Shown piece after piece: positions 16,517-25,390 of a stretch of 64,000 nucleotides of DNA. The position numbers and the translations under genes were made by a program. Origin of the DNA: Ilyomonas sp965199905 (GTDB lineage: Bacteria; Bacteroidota; Bacteroidia; Chitinophagales; Chitinophagaceae); contig OZ241366.1 in NCBI GenBank assembly GCA_965199905.1, positions 1,984,001-2,048,000 on the forward strand, in the 5' to 3' direction. Numbering within the stretch: position 1 is the stretch's first letter; every line of letters begins with the position of its first letter. The notes below the pieces were generated by a model. The model was given only the letters and a program-made list of their open reading frames with translations. It searched no databases and was not told the DNA's origin.

Positions 16517-17587
16517 TTACTTTGGCTTGGCTCTTTCATACTGAATCGGGTAGCTGTAATCATCGCTCAATTGCTGCGCGGCATGCAGTGGAAAATAAGG
16601 ATCGCGCAAGCTTTCGCGGGCAATGAAAATAACATCAGCTTCCTCTTTTTCCAGAATGGCATCAGCCTGTTGTGCGTTGGTAATTAAACCCACAGCTCCG
16701 GTAAGAATGCCGGTTTCTTTTTTGATGCGCTCCGCAAACAACACTTGGTAACCTGGTTTCAGAGGAATATTTGCTTTAGCTACATTGCCACCGGATGATG
16801 TATCAATTAAATCAACGCCGCGCTCTTTTAAAATCGAAGAGAGTTTCACAGAATCTTCAATCGTCCATCCACCTTCTGTCCAGTCAGTGGCAGAGAGGCG
16901 AACAAACAAAATCTGTTTCCCGCTCATTGTGTTTTTTACAGCATCTGTTACTTCCAATAATAAACGAATCCTGTTTTCAAATGAACCACCATATTCATCG
17001 TTTCTTTGGTTGCTGAGCGGAGAATAAAACTGGTGCAATAAATAGCCATGCGCAGCATGAATTTCGATCACATCATAACCTGCTTCAGCAGCACGTTCTG
17101 CCGCAGACGCAAAGTCGGTAATCACTTTCTTTATACCTTCTTTATCAAGCGCAACCGGCGCTTCATTTCCTTCATGAAAAGGGGCCGCACTGGCTGATAC
17201 CGTTTCCCATCCATTGCGCTCAGCAAAAGAAATTTGCTTCCCGCCATCCCAGGTTTTTTGCGTACTGGCTTTTCGCCCGGCATGCGCCAACTGAATGCCT
17301 GCCAGGGCGCCTTGCTGATGGATAAAAGAAACAATCTCTTTCCATTTTTCTACCTGTTCATCTTTCCATAAGCCAGCATCGGCATACGTAATGCGGCCTT
17401 CCGGCGATACGGCTGTAGCTTCTTGTATAATGAGTGATGCGCCACCCACTGCGCGGCTGCCAAGATGCACCATATGCCAGTCATTTGCAAAGCCATCTTC
17501 AGATGAATATTGGCACATGGGAGAAATAACAATGCGGTTTTTAAACGTAATATTTTTAATAGTAAGAGGCGATAGTAATTTACTCAT
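16517..17587 (-). CDS. namA: NADPH dehydrogenase, YqjM-type Old Yellow Enzyme
   Basis: A 356-residue FMN TIM-barrel enzyme. Its start LLSPLTIKNITFKNRIVISP-MCQYS carries the Cys and Tyr near 25-27 that mark the thermophilic-like YqjM class. HLGSRAVGG, QLAHAGRKAS, the substrate pair in HAAHGYLLHQF, and the C-terminal FIARESLRDPYFPL with the phosphate-binding Arg are also present. It reduces activated C=C bonds of enals, enones, maleimides or nitro compounds with NADPH, probably in xenobiotic or redox-stress defence. It is separated by 65 bp from the polX gene upstream on the same strand. Confidence 0.92.
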   Translation of the reverse strand: MSKLLSPLTIKNITFKNRIVISPMCQYSSEDGFANDWHMVHLGSRAVGGASLIIQEATAVSPEGRITYADAGLWKDEQVEKWKEIVSFIHQQGALAGIQLAHAGRKASTQKTWDGGKQISFAERNGWETVSASAAPFHEGNEAPVALDKEGIKKVITDFASAAERAAEAGYDVIEIHAAHGYLLHQFYSPLSNQRNDEYGGSFENRIRLLLEVTDAVKNTMSGKQILFVRLSATDWTEGGWTIEDSVKLSSILKERGVDLIDTSSGGNVAKANIPLKPGYQVLFAERIKKETGILTGAVGLITNAQQADAILEKEEADVIFIARESLRDPYFPLHAAQQLSDDYSYPIQYERAKPK

Positions 17588-17652
17588 AGATAATACATGA
17601 AAAAGCAGCCCTGTTCAAAAGCTGCTTTGGTTAGATGAGGTGCAAAAGTATG

Positions 17653-19326
17653 TTACAAAGGTCTCTTAGCGTGTTGTATTTTGATAAACTCTTCAAACTT
17701 TGGTAAAGAAAAGCTACTTAGGTTTTGCTCTTTCGTTACGCCTGCTTTTTGCGCCATCAATACGCCATACTGAACATCATAGAAGCCATTTACCGAATGC
17801 GCATCGGGATTGATTGATGTGAGTACACCTTTATCCAACGCATAGCGCAAATGGCGCCAGTCAATATCAAGCCGGTGCGGATTTGCGTTCAATTCAATTA
17901 CAACGTTATTGGCTGCACAAGCATCAATGATTACTTTATGATTAACAGGATAGCCATTACGACTCAATAACAATCTTCCTGTCATGTGACCTAAAATGTT
18001 TGTGTATGGATTTTCAATCGCAGTCAGCAAACGCTTCATTGCTTTCTCTTCGCTCATCTTTAAATTGCTGTGAACGGAAGCAATCACTATATCAAATGTT
18101 GCGAGCACATCATCCGGATAATCAAGGTTGCCGTCATTCAGAATATCACTTTCAATGCTTTTGAAAATTTTAAATGGTGCTACTGTTTTATTTAGTTCAT
18201 CAATTTCTTTATGCTGCGCAATAAGCCTTTCAACCGTCAATCCATTTGCATAAAATGCCGATTTGGAGTGATCGCTTATCACCAGATATTGCAACCCTTC
18301 CTTGTTCGCGGCTTTTGCCATATCTGCAATGGCATTCACGCCATCACTCCACGTGCTGTGCGTGTGAATGATAGAAGTGATATCCGGCACTTCAACAACT
18401 TTGGGCAACTGCTTTTCTTTTGCCTGCGCAATCGCAGCAGCTTCTTCACGCAGGTAAGGAGGAATAAAATCAATATTTGCTTTGGCAAATATTTCTTCTT
18501 CGCTTACATAACCTTTTTCAAAAGAAAATTGTTCCTGCCAGGCAGTTATAAATTCGTTACTGCCGCTTGTAACAAACAGCTTTTGATACACATCATTCCT
18601 GTTTGTATAACAAACATGCAAACTGATGTTATCATCACTTTTATAAACAGAAAAATCATTTCCTTTTTCTTTTTCTGTAAAGCTTTTGCTTTGTAAAAAA
18701 GATGTCAATTTATCTTTAACAACAGTTGTTACCAACTCTACCTTTTCAATAATTTCGCGATGCTGTTTTATATCGCCCGTTACAAGCGTTATTTCCTCCG
18801 GAAAAGCCTGTTGTATATCCTGCTCAAGTTCATTTGCCGACTGGTATATCTCTGCGTATAGAAAGTTGCCTTTGCTACGCATATAAAACTCAATCGAGTC
18901 TTTAATGTTTTGCTGTGTCTTCTCGCCAAAGCCTTTATAAAGCAACAAACGGTTCTCGTTGCACGCGTATAAAAGCTCGCCTAAGTTTTCAACGCCAAGC
19001 TCTTTCCAGATGGTCGAAATCTTCTTTGCGCCAATGCCTTTTATGTTTAGCATTTCCACCACGCCAAGCGGTGTTTTTTCTAAATATTCATTTAGCTGCG
19101 GCAACGTTCCGGTTTGCAGTTGAACCATTATTTTTTTAGCAATTGCATCGCCTACGCCGGGTATATTTCGTATCTCTTTTTCCGGTAAATCACTTAGTTC
19201 TTTGGTTAGCTTATCTATCGTGAAAGCCGCGCTGGAATAGGATTTCGTTTTAAAACTGTTCTCACCATGAATATCCATCAGCTTACCAAGCAGGGAGAAA
19301 TTTTGTGCAATCGTTCCATTGTCCAT
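17653..19326 (-). CDS. PolX-family protein with intact PHP domain and degenerate polymerase site
   Basis: A 557-residue protein with the PolX layout: N-terminal helix-hairpin-helix domain (IPGVGDAIAKKI near 55; IKGIGAKKISTIW near 95), a nucleotidyltransferase-like region (about 160-280) and a PHP domain (about 315-557). The PHP metal ligands look intact: HTHSTWSDG (321-329), SDHS near 351, E392, H419, H447 and DAH (508-510). In the polymerase region the expected GS-RR-DxD motif reads TGDIKQHREIIEKVELV (183-199), without the paired aspartates. It therefore probably keeps exonuclease or phosphoesterase activity but not DNA polymerization. It is monocistronic on the minus strand. Confidence 0.88.
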   Translation of the reverse strand: MDNGTIAQNFSLLGKLMDIHGENSFKTKSYSSAAFTIDKLTKELSDLPEKEIRNIPGVGDAIAKKIMVQLQTGTLPQLNEYLEKTPLGVVEMLNIKGIGAKKISTIWKELGVENLGELLYACNENRLLLYKGFGEKTQQNIKDSIEFYMRSKGNFLYAEIYQSANELEQDIQQAFPEEITLVTGDIKQHREIIEKVELVTTVVKDKLTSFLQSKSFTEKEKGNDFSVYKSDDNISLHVCYTNRNDVYQKLFVTSGSNEFITAWQEQFSFEKGYVSEEEIFAKANIDFIPPYLREEAAAIAQAKEKQLPKVVEVPDITSIIHTHSTWSDGVNAIADMAKAANKEGLQYLVISDHSKSAFYANGLTVERLIAQHKEIDELNKTVAPFKIFKSIESDILNDGNLDYPDDVLATFDIVIASVHSNLKMSEEKAMKRLLTAIENPYTNILGHMTGRLLLSRNGYPVNHKVIIDACAANNVVIELNANPHRLDIDWRHLRYALDKGVLTSINPDAHSVNGFYDVQYGVLMAQKAGVTKEQNLSSFSLPKFEEFIKIQHAKRPL

Positions 19327-19437
19327 GCCGTGAAAATAAAAAGAAAAAAGAGGTTGAACCGATGTGAATTTGTTTTTCGGAAATGAATCCCTGATAAAAA
19401 AGTCATTGCCTTTTGCGAAGTATGATTACAAATAAAA

Positions 19438-19460
19438 AAGTCCCGGAAAAACCGGGACTT
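19438..19460. terminator. Rho-independent terminator of the H1-like gene
   Basis: AAGTCCCGG (19438-19446) and CCGGGACTT (19452-19460) form a perfect 9-bp stem with a 5-base loop. On the minus strand it is followed by CTTTTTTATT, so it ends the gene at 19491. Confidence 0.9.
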
Positions 19461-19490
19461 TATGTAAGTAAAGTAAGAATAATCTTCAGA

Positions 19491-19742
19491 TTACTTAGCT
19501 GCTTTCTTCGCTGCCTTTTTTGGAGCGGCGGCTTTCTTCGCTACAGCTTTTGGAGCGGCTACCTTTTTAGTGGCAGCTTTTGGAGCGGCTTTCTTTGCTA
19601 CAGCTTTCGGAGCGGCTGCCTTTTTAGCGGCAGCTTTTGGAGCAGCTTTCGTTGTTACCACAGCGGCTTTTTTAGGAGCGGCTGCTTTTTTTGCAGCTTT
19701 AGGAGCCGCCTTTTTTGCGGCTGCTTTTTTTGCAGTTGCCAT
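19491..19742 (-). CDS. Histone H1-like Lys/Ala/Pro-rich DNA-binding protein
   Basis: An 83-residue protein made almost only of Ala, Lys and Pro in KKAAPKA-type repeats (starts MATAKKAAAKKAAPKAAKKA), resembling the C-terminal tail of eukaryotic H1 and the small H1-like proteins (Hc1/BphH1 type) of bacteria. Such proteins bind nucleic acid through charge and can compact DNA; here it is probably an abundant nucleoid protein. The repeats are also visible in the DNA (gcggc/ttttt alternation), so copy number may vary by slippage. The long plus-strand open frame opposite is an artefact of this composition. A strong terminator follows. Confidence 0.8.
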   Translation of the reverse strand: MATAKKAAAKKAAPKAAKKAAAPKKAAVVTTKAAPKAAAKKAAAPKAVAKKAAPKAATKKVAAPKAVAKKAAAPKKAAKKAAK

Positions 19743-19818
19743 AATTGTACATTTAATTGGTTAGTAAATATGCCAACGAAAGTACATACAATATGCCAAT
19801 TGTAAAATTAAATTCTGC

Positions 19819-20085
19819 TTAAGCAGTTGCTTCTGCTAAAGCTACAGAAATGGTTGTTTTGTTGTCCTTCGTTTTCTTAAACTGAACAACGCCATCAGCC
19901 AATGCAAACAGTGTAAAGTCTCTGCCTACACCTACATTTTTACCAGGATGATATTGCGTGCCGCGCTGACGAACGATGATGTTGCCGGCAATAGCTGGCT
20001 GACCGCCATATATCTTTACGCCAAGTCGCTTACTATTACTGTCGCGACCGTTCTTTACCGAGCCTTCACCTTTTTTATGTGCCAT
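19819..20085 (-). CDS. rpmA: 50S ribosomal protein L27
   Basis: An 88-residue L27. The N terminus MAHKKGEGSVKNGRDS is the form without a cleaved extension, followed by KRLGVKIYGGQPAIAGNIIV and QRGTQYHPGKNVGVGRDFTL. The N-terminal tail reaches the peptidyl-transferase centre. It lies 49 bp after rplU on the same strand, in the conserved rplU-rpmA order. Confidence 0.97.
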   Translation of the reverse strand: MAHKKGEGSVKNGRDSNSKRLGVKIYGGQPAIAGNIIVRQRGTQYHPGKNVGVGRDFTLFALADGVVQFKKTKDNKTTISVALAEATA

Positions 20086-20134
20086 AAAAACGATTGAATA
20101 TTATTAATGGATAATTATTTATTAGAGAAAAAAA

Positions 20135-20440
20135 TTAAGCAATGCTGCTAATTTTAATCTGCGTGTAATGCGTGCGGTGACCATGCTTTTTGCGGAAACC
20201 TTTTCTGCGCTTCATCTTAAAGGCAATCACTTTATCGCCCTTTACAAGGTCGCTTACGATTTCGGCTTTCACTACAGCTTTAATATCAGCACCCAGCGAA
20301 AGATTATTATCGTTGCTCGTCAGCAAAACATCGCTGAATTCAACGGTATCGCCGGCATTACCGGCAATGTGCGGAACATATAAGCTGTCGCCTTCCTGCA
20401 CTCTAAACTGCTGACCGGCTATTTTTACAACTGCAAACAT
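20135..20440 (-). CDS. rplU: 50S ribosomal protein L21
   Basis: An L21 protein of 101 residues from the ATG at 20440 (MFAVVKIAGQQFRVQEGDSL). The 24 codons open upstream lie across the promoter and are not part of L21. The C-terminal region KMKRRKGFRKKHGHRTHYTQ is the rRNA-binding signature. It is the first gene of the rplU-rpmA operon and is driven by a near-consensus promoter directly upstream. Confidence 0.97.
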   Translation of the reverse strand: MFAVVKIAGQQFRVQEGDSLYVPHIAGNAGDTVEFSDVLLTSNDNNLSLGADIKAVVKAEIVSDLVKGDKVIAFKMKRRKGFRKKHGHRTHYTQIKISSIA

Positions 20441-20460
20441 AAATTCTGAAATTAGGGCGG

Positions 20461-20493
20461 CAAAAGTATAACTTATAACGGAAAATACCCAAA
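20461..20493 (-). promoter_or_regulatory. Promoter of rplU-rpmA
   Basis: On the minus strand, TTTG (20493-20490), 21 bp, then a perfect -7 box TACTTTTG (20468-20461), 20 bp before the L21 start codon. Confidence 0.75.
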
Positions 20494-20573
20494 CAGATTT
20501 GTTTTTTTTCAAAGGAAACTGTAATGTTCGTAGATTTTAGGTTAGCTTTTATCATCAACTGCCACTAATTAAA

Positions 20574-20690
20574 ATACAAATACAGTTTTTTGTAACCATC
20601 GTTCGTCTCTTTTCTGATCGACAGTTGTTGCTATTCCTGCTGCTTCAACACGCATGAATACTCCCATCAAGGTTCGGGCAATGATTGCAA
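20574..20690 (+). repeat. Dispersed intergenic repeat, copy B (inverted hairpin loop)
   Basis: Related to copies A and C: TGTAACCATCG and TGATCGACAGTTGT are shared with A. The hairpin is ATTCCTGC (20633-20640) and GCATGAAT (20652-20659). Its loop TGCTTCAACAC is the exact reverse complement of the loop in copy A (GTGTTGAAGCA), while the flanks keep the same orientation. Confidence 0.7.
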
Positions 20691-20711
20691 TTTTCCAAAA
20701 CCGACTGCTGA

Positions 20712-20873
20712 TCAATAATGTTTATTTTTCTTCCGCATATCAAACAAGCAGAGCAATTCAATTTTATCTTTTGAAAGCCGGTAATAAATGCGATTATGAG
20801 GTTGGAGAAGGATGCTTCTCATCTCGTACTTTATTTGCGAAGGCTTTCCTGTTTCAGGGTTTAAATTATAAAA
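20712..20873 (-). pseudogene. RelE/ParE-type toxin remnant (C-terminal half)
   Basis: The minus-strand frame ending at the TGA at 20712 encodes 53 residues that resemble the C-terminal half of RelE/ParE toxins: NPETGKPSQIKYEMRSILLQ, then HNRIYYRLSKDKIELLCLFD, then a MRKK end. The frame is closed by stops upstream (20874) and no intact N-terminal half can be reconstructed. Together with the interrupted antitoxin-like frame upstream it forms a decayed type II module. Confidence 0.6.
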
Positions 20874-20985
20874 TCAACCCGGATTTATAGTTTATTAAAA
20901 AAGGTAAAGGCAATTTTAGAAGAATATTTTTGGAGCAAATATTCGTAAACAGCCGATACATTTTTCCTGAATCGTTTCGATACGA

Positions 20986-21225
20986 TTATCTCTTTTCCCA
21001 TTCATTAATTTCCTTTTTAAAATCAGCCCAATCAATCGTATCTCCATTGTCAGCTTCAGCAATAGCATCATTCAATTCTTTAAGCTGGTCTTTATCCAGC
21101 TCGTCAATTATATCGGTTTGTGTTGTATAATATTAAATATCCTCTGCCACCATTTGCAGTATAGAATCATCTTCAATTAAATCAATCAGCTTGTGCAATT
21201 CACTTTTTCTGCCGTCCGTTATCAT
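20986..21225 (-). pseudogene. Interrupted antitoxin-like small acidic protein
   Basis: From ATG 21225 the frame reads MITDGRKSELHKLIDLIEDD and 10 more residues to an in-frame TAA (21135-21133). It then stays open for 48 codons (TTQTDIIDELDKDQLKELND, then DTIDWADFKKEINEWEKR) to the stop at 20986. This is the size and composition of antitoxins paired with RelE/ParE toxins in Bacteroidota. One nonsense codon splits it, so it is probably dead. Confidence 0.6.
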
Positions 21226-21249
21226 CTTTAATTAAAGATTTAAAAATAA

Positions 21250-22320
21250 TCATTTCAAATGAATATCCTCTTTCGGCGCCTCCAATGTTCTGTTCACGCC
21301 CGGCGGCGCAAAGCGTGCATCTTTCAAAAAAGCACTATCCGTCAACGTATATAAGAACGAAGTCAGTTGCCCGATTTCAAAGTTCGACAACTTCATGCCT
21401 TTTACCAACGAATCTGTTGTTGGTCCATTCACAACTTCATTGCGGTAATGATTCATCACATCCAGCATGCTAAAAAACCGTCCATCATGCCCGTAAGGAA
21501 ATGTAACCATCACATTGCGAAGGCTCGGCACTTTAAATTTTAAAGAATCAGAAGACAATCTCGTAATGCGCATTCGCCCCGAATCATTCAATACACTATC
21601 AACAGCCATTCCCACATTGCGATAGCTCATATCTGTAAACAGAGGTTCTGTATGGCAAGCCACACATTTCTTCTCAAAAATGTTATAACCCAACCTTTGC
21701 GACAGCGTAAACTGTGCATCACCGCGCTTCACTTTATCATAATAAGAATCTGCACTTACCATCATCAGCAAAAACTGGCTTAATGCTTTTGTAATGCGCT
21801 GCGTGTTTATTAAGTTGCTGCCAAACGCCGCCTTAAACATCACTTTATATTGTGCATCACGTTTCAGTTTATTAATAATCGAATCCAGCACCTCGCTCAT
21901 CTCGTTTGTAGATTCAATTGGCACCAGTGGCTGCACATCTAAATGATTCACGCCTCCATCAAACATAAATTCCTTCTGCCATGCTAAATTAAATAAGCCC
22001 GGCGCATTGCGAAGCGTAAACGAATTGGCATAACCATGGCTCAACGGATGATCGTACGTAGCAAAGGCGGCAAACTGCTGGTGACAACTTGCGCAGGGAA
22101 AATTTCCATCCTTGCTCAACCGTCCATCATAAAATAATTTTTTCCCAAGTTCAAAGCCTTCCTTCGTAAGCGGATTTTTAGAAAAATCATACGTAGGTTT
22201 TGGCCAGCCTGCGGGTTGTGGAAAGAGGATTGGTGTTACGGCGCTTTGTTTTATAAAAATAAAATTGCTGCCCGCAATCACCACAAGGAATAGCACTAAT
22301 ATTACACCCGGTTTCTTCAT
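21250..22320 (-). CDS. Di-heme cytochrome-c peroxidase (CcpA/MauG family)
   Basis: A 356-residue exported protein. It has a signal-anchor-like N terminus (GVILVLFLVVIAGSNFIFI), a first heme motif CASCH near residue 76 and a second CVACH near 220, with the LFYDGRLSKDGNFPCASCH and NIFEKKCVACH contexts typical of bacterial cytochrome-c peroxidases. The catalytic partner region FPYGHDGRFFSMLDVMNHYR is also present. It reduces periplasmic hydrogen peroxide with electrons from c-type cytochromes, or acts as a MauG-like oxidase. It is monocistronic on the minus strand, 24 bp after the decayed antitoxin start. Confidence 0.9.
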   Translation of the reverse strand: MKKPGVILVLFLVVIAGSNFIFIKQSAVTPILFPQPAGWPKPTYDFSKNPLTKEGFELGKKLFYDGRLSKDGNFPCASCHQQFAAFATYDHPLSHGYANSFTLRNAPGLFNLAWQKEFMFDGGVNHLDVQPLVPIESTNEMSEVLDSIINKLKRDAQYKVMFKAAFGSNLINTQRITKALSQFLLMMVSADSYYDKVKRGDAQFTLSQRLGYNIFEKKCVACHTEPLFTDMSYRNVGMAVDSVLNDSGRMRITRLSSDSLKFKVPSLRNVMVTFPYGHDGRFFSMLDVMNHYRNEVVNGPTTDSLVKGMKLSNFEIGQLTSFLYTLTDSAFLKDARFAPPGVNRTLEAPKEDIHLK

Positions 22321-22480
22321 CCGTTGTGTACGAATATAATAACTGAAAATGAAAGCGATCCAGCGGCAAAACCGCTTTCAGCCAACCGCTCATGAACTAT
22401 AACATTTACTTACCACGCTTTTTAGGGCAGCAGCTATTTCCGTTCGTGTATTTTCGGGTCGTCAACATGCTGTCACCTTA

Positions 22481-22488
22481 TATTTTTG
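22481..22488 (+). promoter_or_regulatory. -7 box directly before the TolC-like gene
   Basis: TATTTTTG (22481-22488) matches TAnnTTTG and ends 4 bp before the ATG at 22493, so transcription would start at or next to the start codon. The -33 element is not obvious. Confidence 0.4.
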
Positions 22489-22492
22489 CCTT

Positions 22493-23935
22493 ATGATGAA
22501 AACGCTGCTGATTTATCTCGGCACACTCCTGCCATGTTTTCTGTTTGCCCAGCAAGGCGATAAATGGGACCTGCAACGATGTGTGGACTATGCGGTTCAA
22601 AACAATATTTCTGTAAAGCAAAGTGATGTGCAGGCGCGCATTGCGGCTTTGCAAACCAAACTATCTAAAGCCGCTGTTATTCCAAATGTCAATTTCAATA
22701 CTTCGGCAGGCGGACAGTTTGGGCGAAACATTGACCCGACATCAAACCAGTTTGTCAACAGCAATCTTTTTTTTCAGAGTTATAATTTGCAGACAAACGT
22801 GACGCTCTTCAATTGGTTTAATATAAAGAATCAAATAAAAGCAGCACAAACAAATGAGGAAGCCGGTCGCAAAGACGTTGACCGTGTAAAGAATGACATT
22901 TCTTTAAATGTAGTAGCCGCTTACCTGCAATTACTGCTGTCTGCTGAGCAAATTAATATTGCCAAAGCGCAAATTGCATTAAGTGATTCACAACGCATCA
23001 TTACCCGCAAGCAGGTAGATGCCGGCAGTATGCCTGAACTGAATGCAGCGCAAATCGAATCGCAGCTTGCTCTTGACAGCAGCACATATATCACGGCTGT
23101 GAGTTCTATGCAGCAAAATAAACTGCAGTTGATTGCCCTTTTAAATCTTGATGCGGCTCAGCCTTTTGAGGTTAGTATTCCGGATGTTGACAAAATTCCT
23201 TTACCGAAATTAAGCGAATTAGAGCCAGCCGAGTTGTATATTATTGCTACAACCACGCAGCCTTTGCAACAGGTAGATTCGTTGCGAATCGAATCAGGAA
23301 AATACAGTATTAAAGCGTCCCGCGCTGCTATGTATCCTACCATCACTGCATTTGGTTCATTAGGTTCTCAGTATTCCAATGCTTATAAAAGATACGGACA
23401 GTCTTTAACTGGTTTTAGAAGCGATACGGTAGCAAGTACAAAAGTGAACGGCGTCGATTATCCTGTTGTGGCGCAAACTCCTTTGTATGCAGCTACTTCA
23501 AGCAATATTGGTTACTGGCAGCAAATCAGCAATGCGCAGTTTGGTCAGTCTGTTGGCTTGCAGTTAAACGTTCCCATTTTCAACGGCAGGCAATTAAGAA
23601 CAAATTACGAACGCGCCAGGCTAAACGTAGAAAGTTATAAACTACAGCTAGCGTTAGACAATCAAACACTTCAGCAAAACATCTATACGGCGCGCAGCAA
23701 TGCAGAAGCGGCAATACAAAATTTTTATTCCAATCAAAAAGCGGCTGGTTACGCTGAATACGCCAATAATTTATCGCGCAAGCGTTATGAGATTGGTATG
23801 CTGTCAACAAGCGATTATTTAGTGGTACAAAACAACCTGGCAACCGCGCGGTTTAATCTCGCTTCTGCGCGTTACGATTACATCTTCCGCATTAAATTGC
23901 TGGAATATTACAAGTTCGGTAAAGTGCAACTCTAA
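22493..23935 (+). CDS. TolC-family outer-membrane efflux protein
   Basis: A 480-residue protein with a signal peptide (MMKTLLIYLGTLLPCFLFAQ) and the duplicated TolC coiled-coil/beta-barrel layout. The first repeat begins DLQRCVDYAVQNNISVKQSD; the second contains LQLNVPIFNGRQLRTNYERA, the typical start of the second barrel and helix. It forms an outer-membrane exit duct. The periplasmic adaptor gene begins 31 bp downstream, so the pair belongs to an export machine. Two ATGs (22493, 22496) are possible starts. Confidence 0.92.
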   Translation: MMKTLLIYLGTLLPCFLFAQQGDKWDLQRCVDYAVQNNISVKQSDVQARIAALQTKLSKAAVIPNVNFNTSAGGQFGRNIDPTSNQFVNSNLFFQSYNLQTNVTLFNWFNIKNQIKAAQTNEEAGRKDVDRVKNDISLNVVAAYLQLLLSAEQINIAKAQIALSDSQRIITRKQVDAGSMPELNAAQIESQLALDSSTYITAVSSMQQNKLQLIALLNLDAAQPFEVSIPDVDKIPLPKLSELEPAELYIIATTTQPLQQVDSLRIESGKYSIKASRAAMYPTITAFGSLGSQYSNAYKRYGQSLTGFRSDTVASTKVNGVDYPVVAQTPLYAATSSNIGYWQQISNAQFGQSVGLQLNVPIFNGRQLRTNYERARLNVESYKLQLALDNQTLQQNIYTARSNAEAAIQNFYSNQKAAGYAEYANNLSRKRYEIGMLSTSDYLVVQNNLATARFNLASARYDYIFRIKLLEYYKFGKVQL

Positions 23936-23965
23936 AAATTTTTCTTAAAAAGAAAACCTCTTCTT

Positions 23966-25330
23966 ATGAGCAAATCATTAAAATGGATCATCTGGATTTT
24001 GGTTATAGTTGTTGTCGTGCTCGTGGTGCTGAAAGCCACCGGCGTAATGGGCAAAGATGAAGGCACGAAAGTAACTGCCGAAAAAGCCGCTACACACACC
24101 ATCATTGAAACCGTAAATGCCAGCGGTAAGGTATATCCTGAAATAGAAGTAAAAGTGAGTCCTGATATATCCGGTGAAATTACCGAGCTGAATGTGAAAG
24201 AAGGTGATACCGTTCATAAAGGACAAGTGCTGGCACGCATTTACGCCGATATCTACACATCGCAGCGAGACCAGGCTGCCGCGCAGGTTTCGCAGATGCA
24301 GGCGCAGGTAGGCAATTCGCAGGCGCAGCTTGGCTCGCTAAAAGCAACCGTAGACCAAACTACAGCCGCTTACAAAAGACAGAAACAATTGCTTGACGAT
24401 AAAGTGATTTCGCAGGCAGAATTTGAAACCGCGCAACAGGCTTATCTCTCTGCACAAGCGAGCTACAATGCGGCGTTAAGCGGTATAAAAGCCAATCAGG
24501 CTGCAGTGCAGAGTGCCAATGCAAGCCTCAACACGGCAAGTAAAGATTTAGGCAGAACCACCATCACCGCACCGATGGATGGTGTTATCAGTTTGCTGTC
24601 GGTGAAGAAGGGCGAGCGCGTTGCCGGCAACAGCTTTAACGTAGGTACCGAAATGATGCGTATTGCCGACCTCAACAGCATTGAAGTGCAGGTTGATGTA
24701 AGCGAAAACGACATCCCGAAAGTGAAGCTTGGCGACAGTGCTATTGTAGAAGTGGATGCTTACAACCAGCGTAAATTCAAAGGCATTGTATATAAAATTG
24801 CCAACCCGAGCAACAGTCTTACAGGCACAGCATCCACCAGCACCAGTGTTACCAATTACGAAGTGCATATCCGCTTGCTCTCGTCAACTTATAAGGATTT
24901 AATTGGCAATGGTCAGCCGTTTCCATTTCGCCCGAACATGACGGGCAGCGCCGATATACAAACCCGCACGCAACCCAATGTGCTAAGCGTACCTTTGAAT
25001 GCTGTAACCACACGCGACGCCAATAATAATGCAACACAAAAAACGGTAAGCGCCAGCGCATCCAATAACAACGATAATGACGACCAGCCATCGGGCGGTG
25101 ATGATATTAATGAAGTTGTGTTCGTGGTGCAGCCCAACGGCATCGTAAGGCAGCGCACCGTAAAAACGGGCATTCAGGATTTAAACAGCATCCAGATTAC
25201 CAGCGGGTTGAAGTCGGGCGAACAAGTAATAACCGGACCTTACGACGTGGTAAACAAAGACCTGAAAGACAGCACCAAAGTAAAAGTGGTATCGAAAGAC
25301 GAGCTGACGCAAAGCTTCGGGAAGAAGTAG
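23966..25330 (+). CDS. HlyD/MacA-type periplasmic adaptor protein
   Basis: A 454-residue membrane-fusion protein with an N-terminal anchor (WIIWILVIVVVVLVVL), a biotinyl-lipoyl half-motif (SPDISGEITELNVKEGDTVH), an alpha-hairpin (about 95-190), the second lipoyl half (TTITAPMDGVISLLSVKKGE) and beta-barrel domains. An Asn/Asp-rich insert (about 370-385) lies before the last domain. The lipoyl-hairpin order resembles MacA-type adaptors of ABC exporters, whose ATPase and permease genes commonly follow. Here only non-coding sequence with repeat copy C and a convergent ribosomal operon follow, so the pump is encoded elsewhere. Confidence 0.9.
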   Translation: MSKSLKWIIWILVIVVVVLVVLKATGVMGKDEGTKVTAEKAATHTIIETVNASGKVYPEIEVKVSPDISGEITELNVKEGDTVHKGQVLARIYADIYTSQRDQAAAQVSQMQAQVGNSQAQLGSLKATVDQTTAAYKRQKQLLDDKVISQAEFETAQQAYLSAQASYNAALSGIKANQAAVQSANASLNTASKDLGRTTITAPMDGVISLLSVKKGERVAGNSFNVGTEMMRIADLNSIEVQVDVSENDIPKVKLGDSAIVEVDAYNQRKFKGIVYKIANPSNSLTGTASTSTSVTNYEVHIRLLSSTYKDLIGNGQPFPFRPNMTGSADIQTRTQPNVLSVPLNAVTTRDANNNATQKTVSASASNNNDNDDQPSGGDDINEVVFVVQPNGIVRQRTVKTGIQDLNSIQITSGLKSGEQVITGPYDVVNKDLKDSTKVKVVSKDELTQSFGKK

Positions 25331-25390
25331 ACCGTTATTAATTTTTGATAATGCATTATGCAATCCATCACCAAAAGGTGATGGATTTTT

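Noticed and set aside
19413..19805. 130-codon plus-strand open frame rich in Cys, Phe, Ser and Gly
   Set aside because: It is the antisense of the Ala/Lys-rich H1-like gene, whose repetitive composition keeps the other frames open; the minus-strand gene has a start, a typical product and a terminator.
20654..20890. 78-codon plus-strand open frame
   Set aside because: It overlaps repeat copy B and runs antisense to the toxin remnant, whose minus-strand translation is clearly protein-like.
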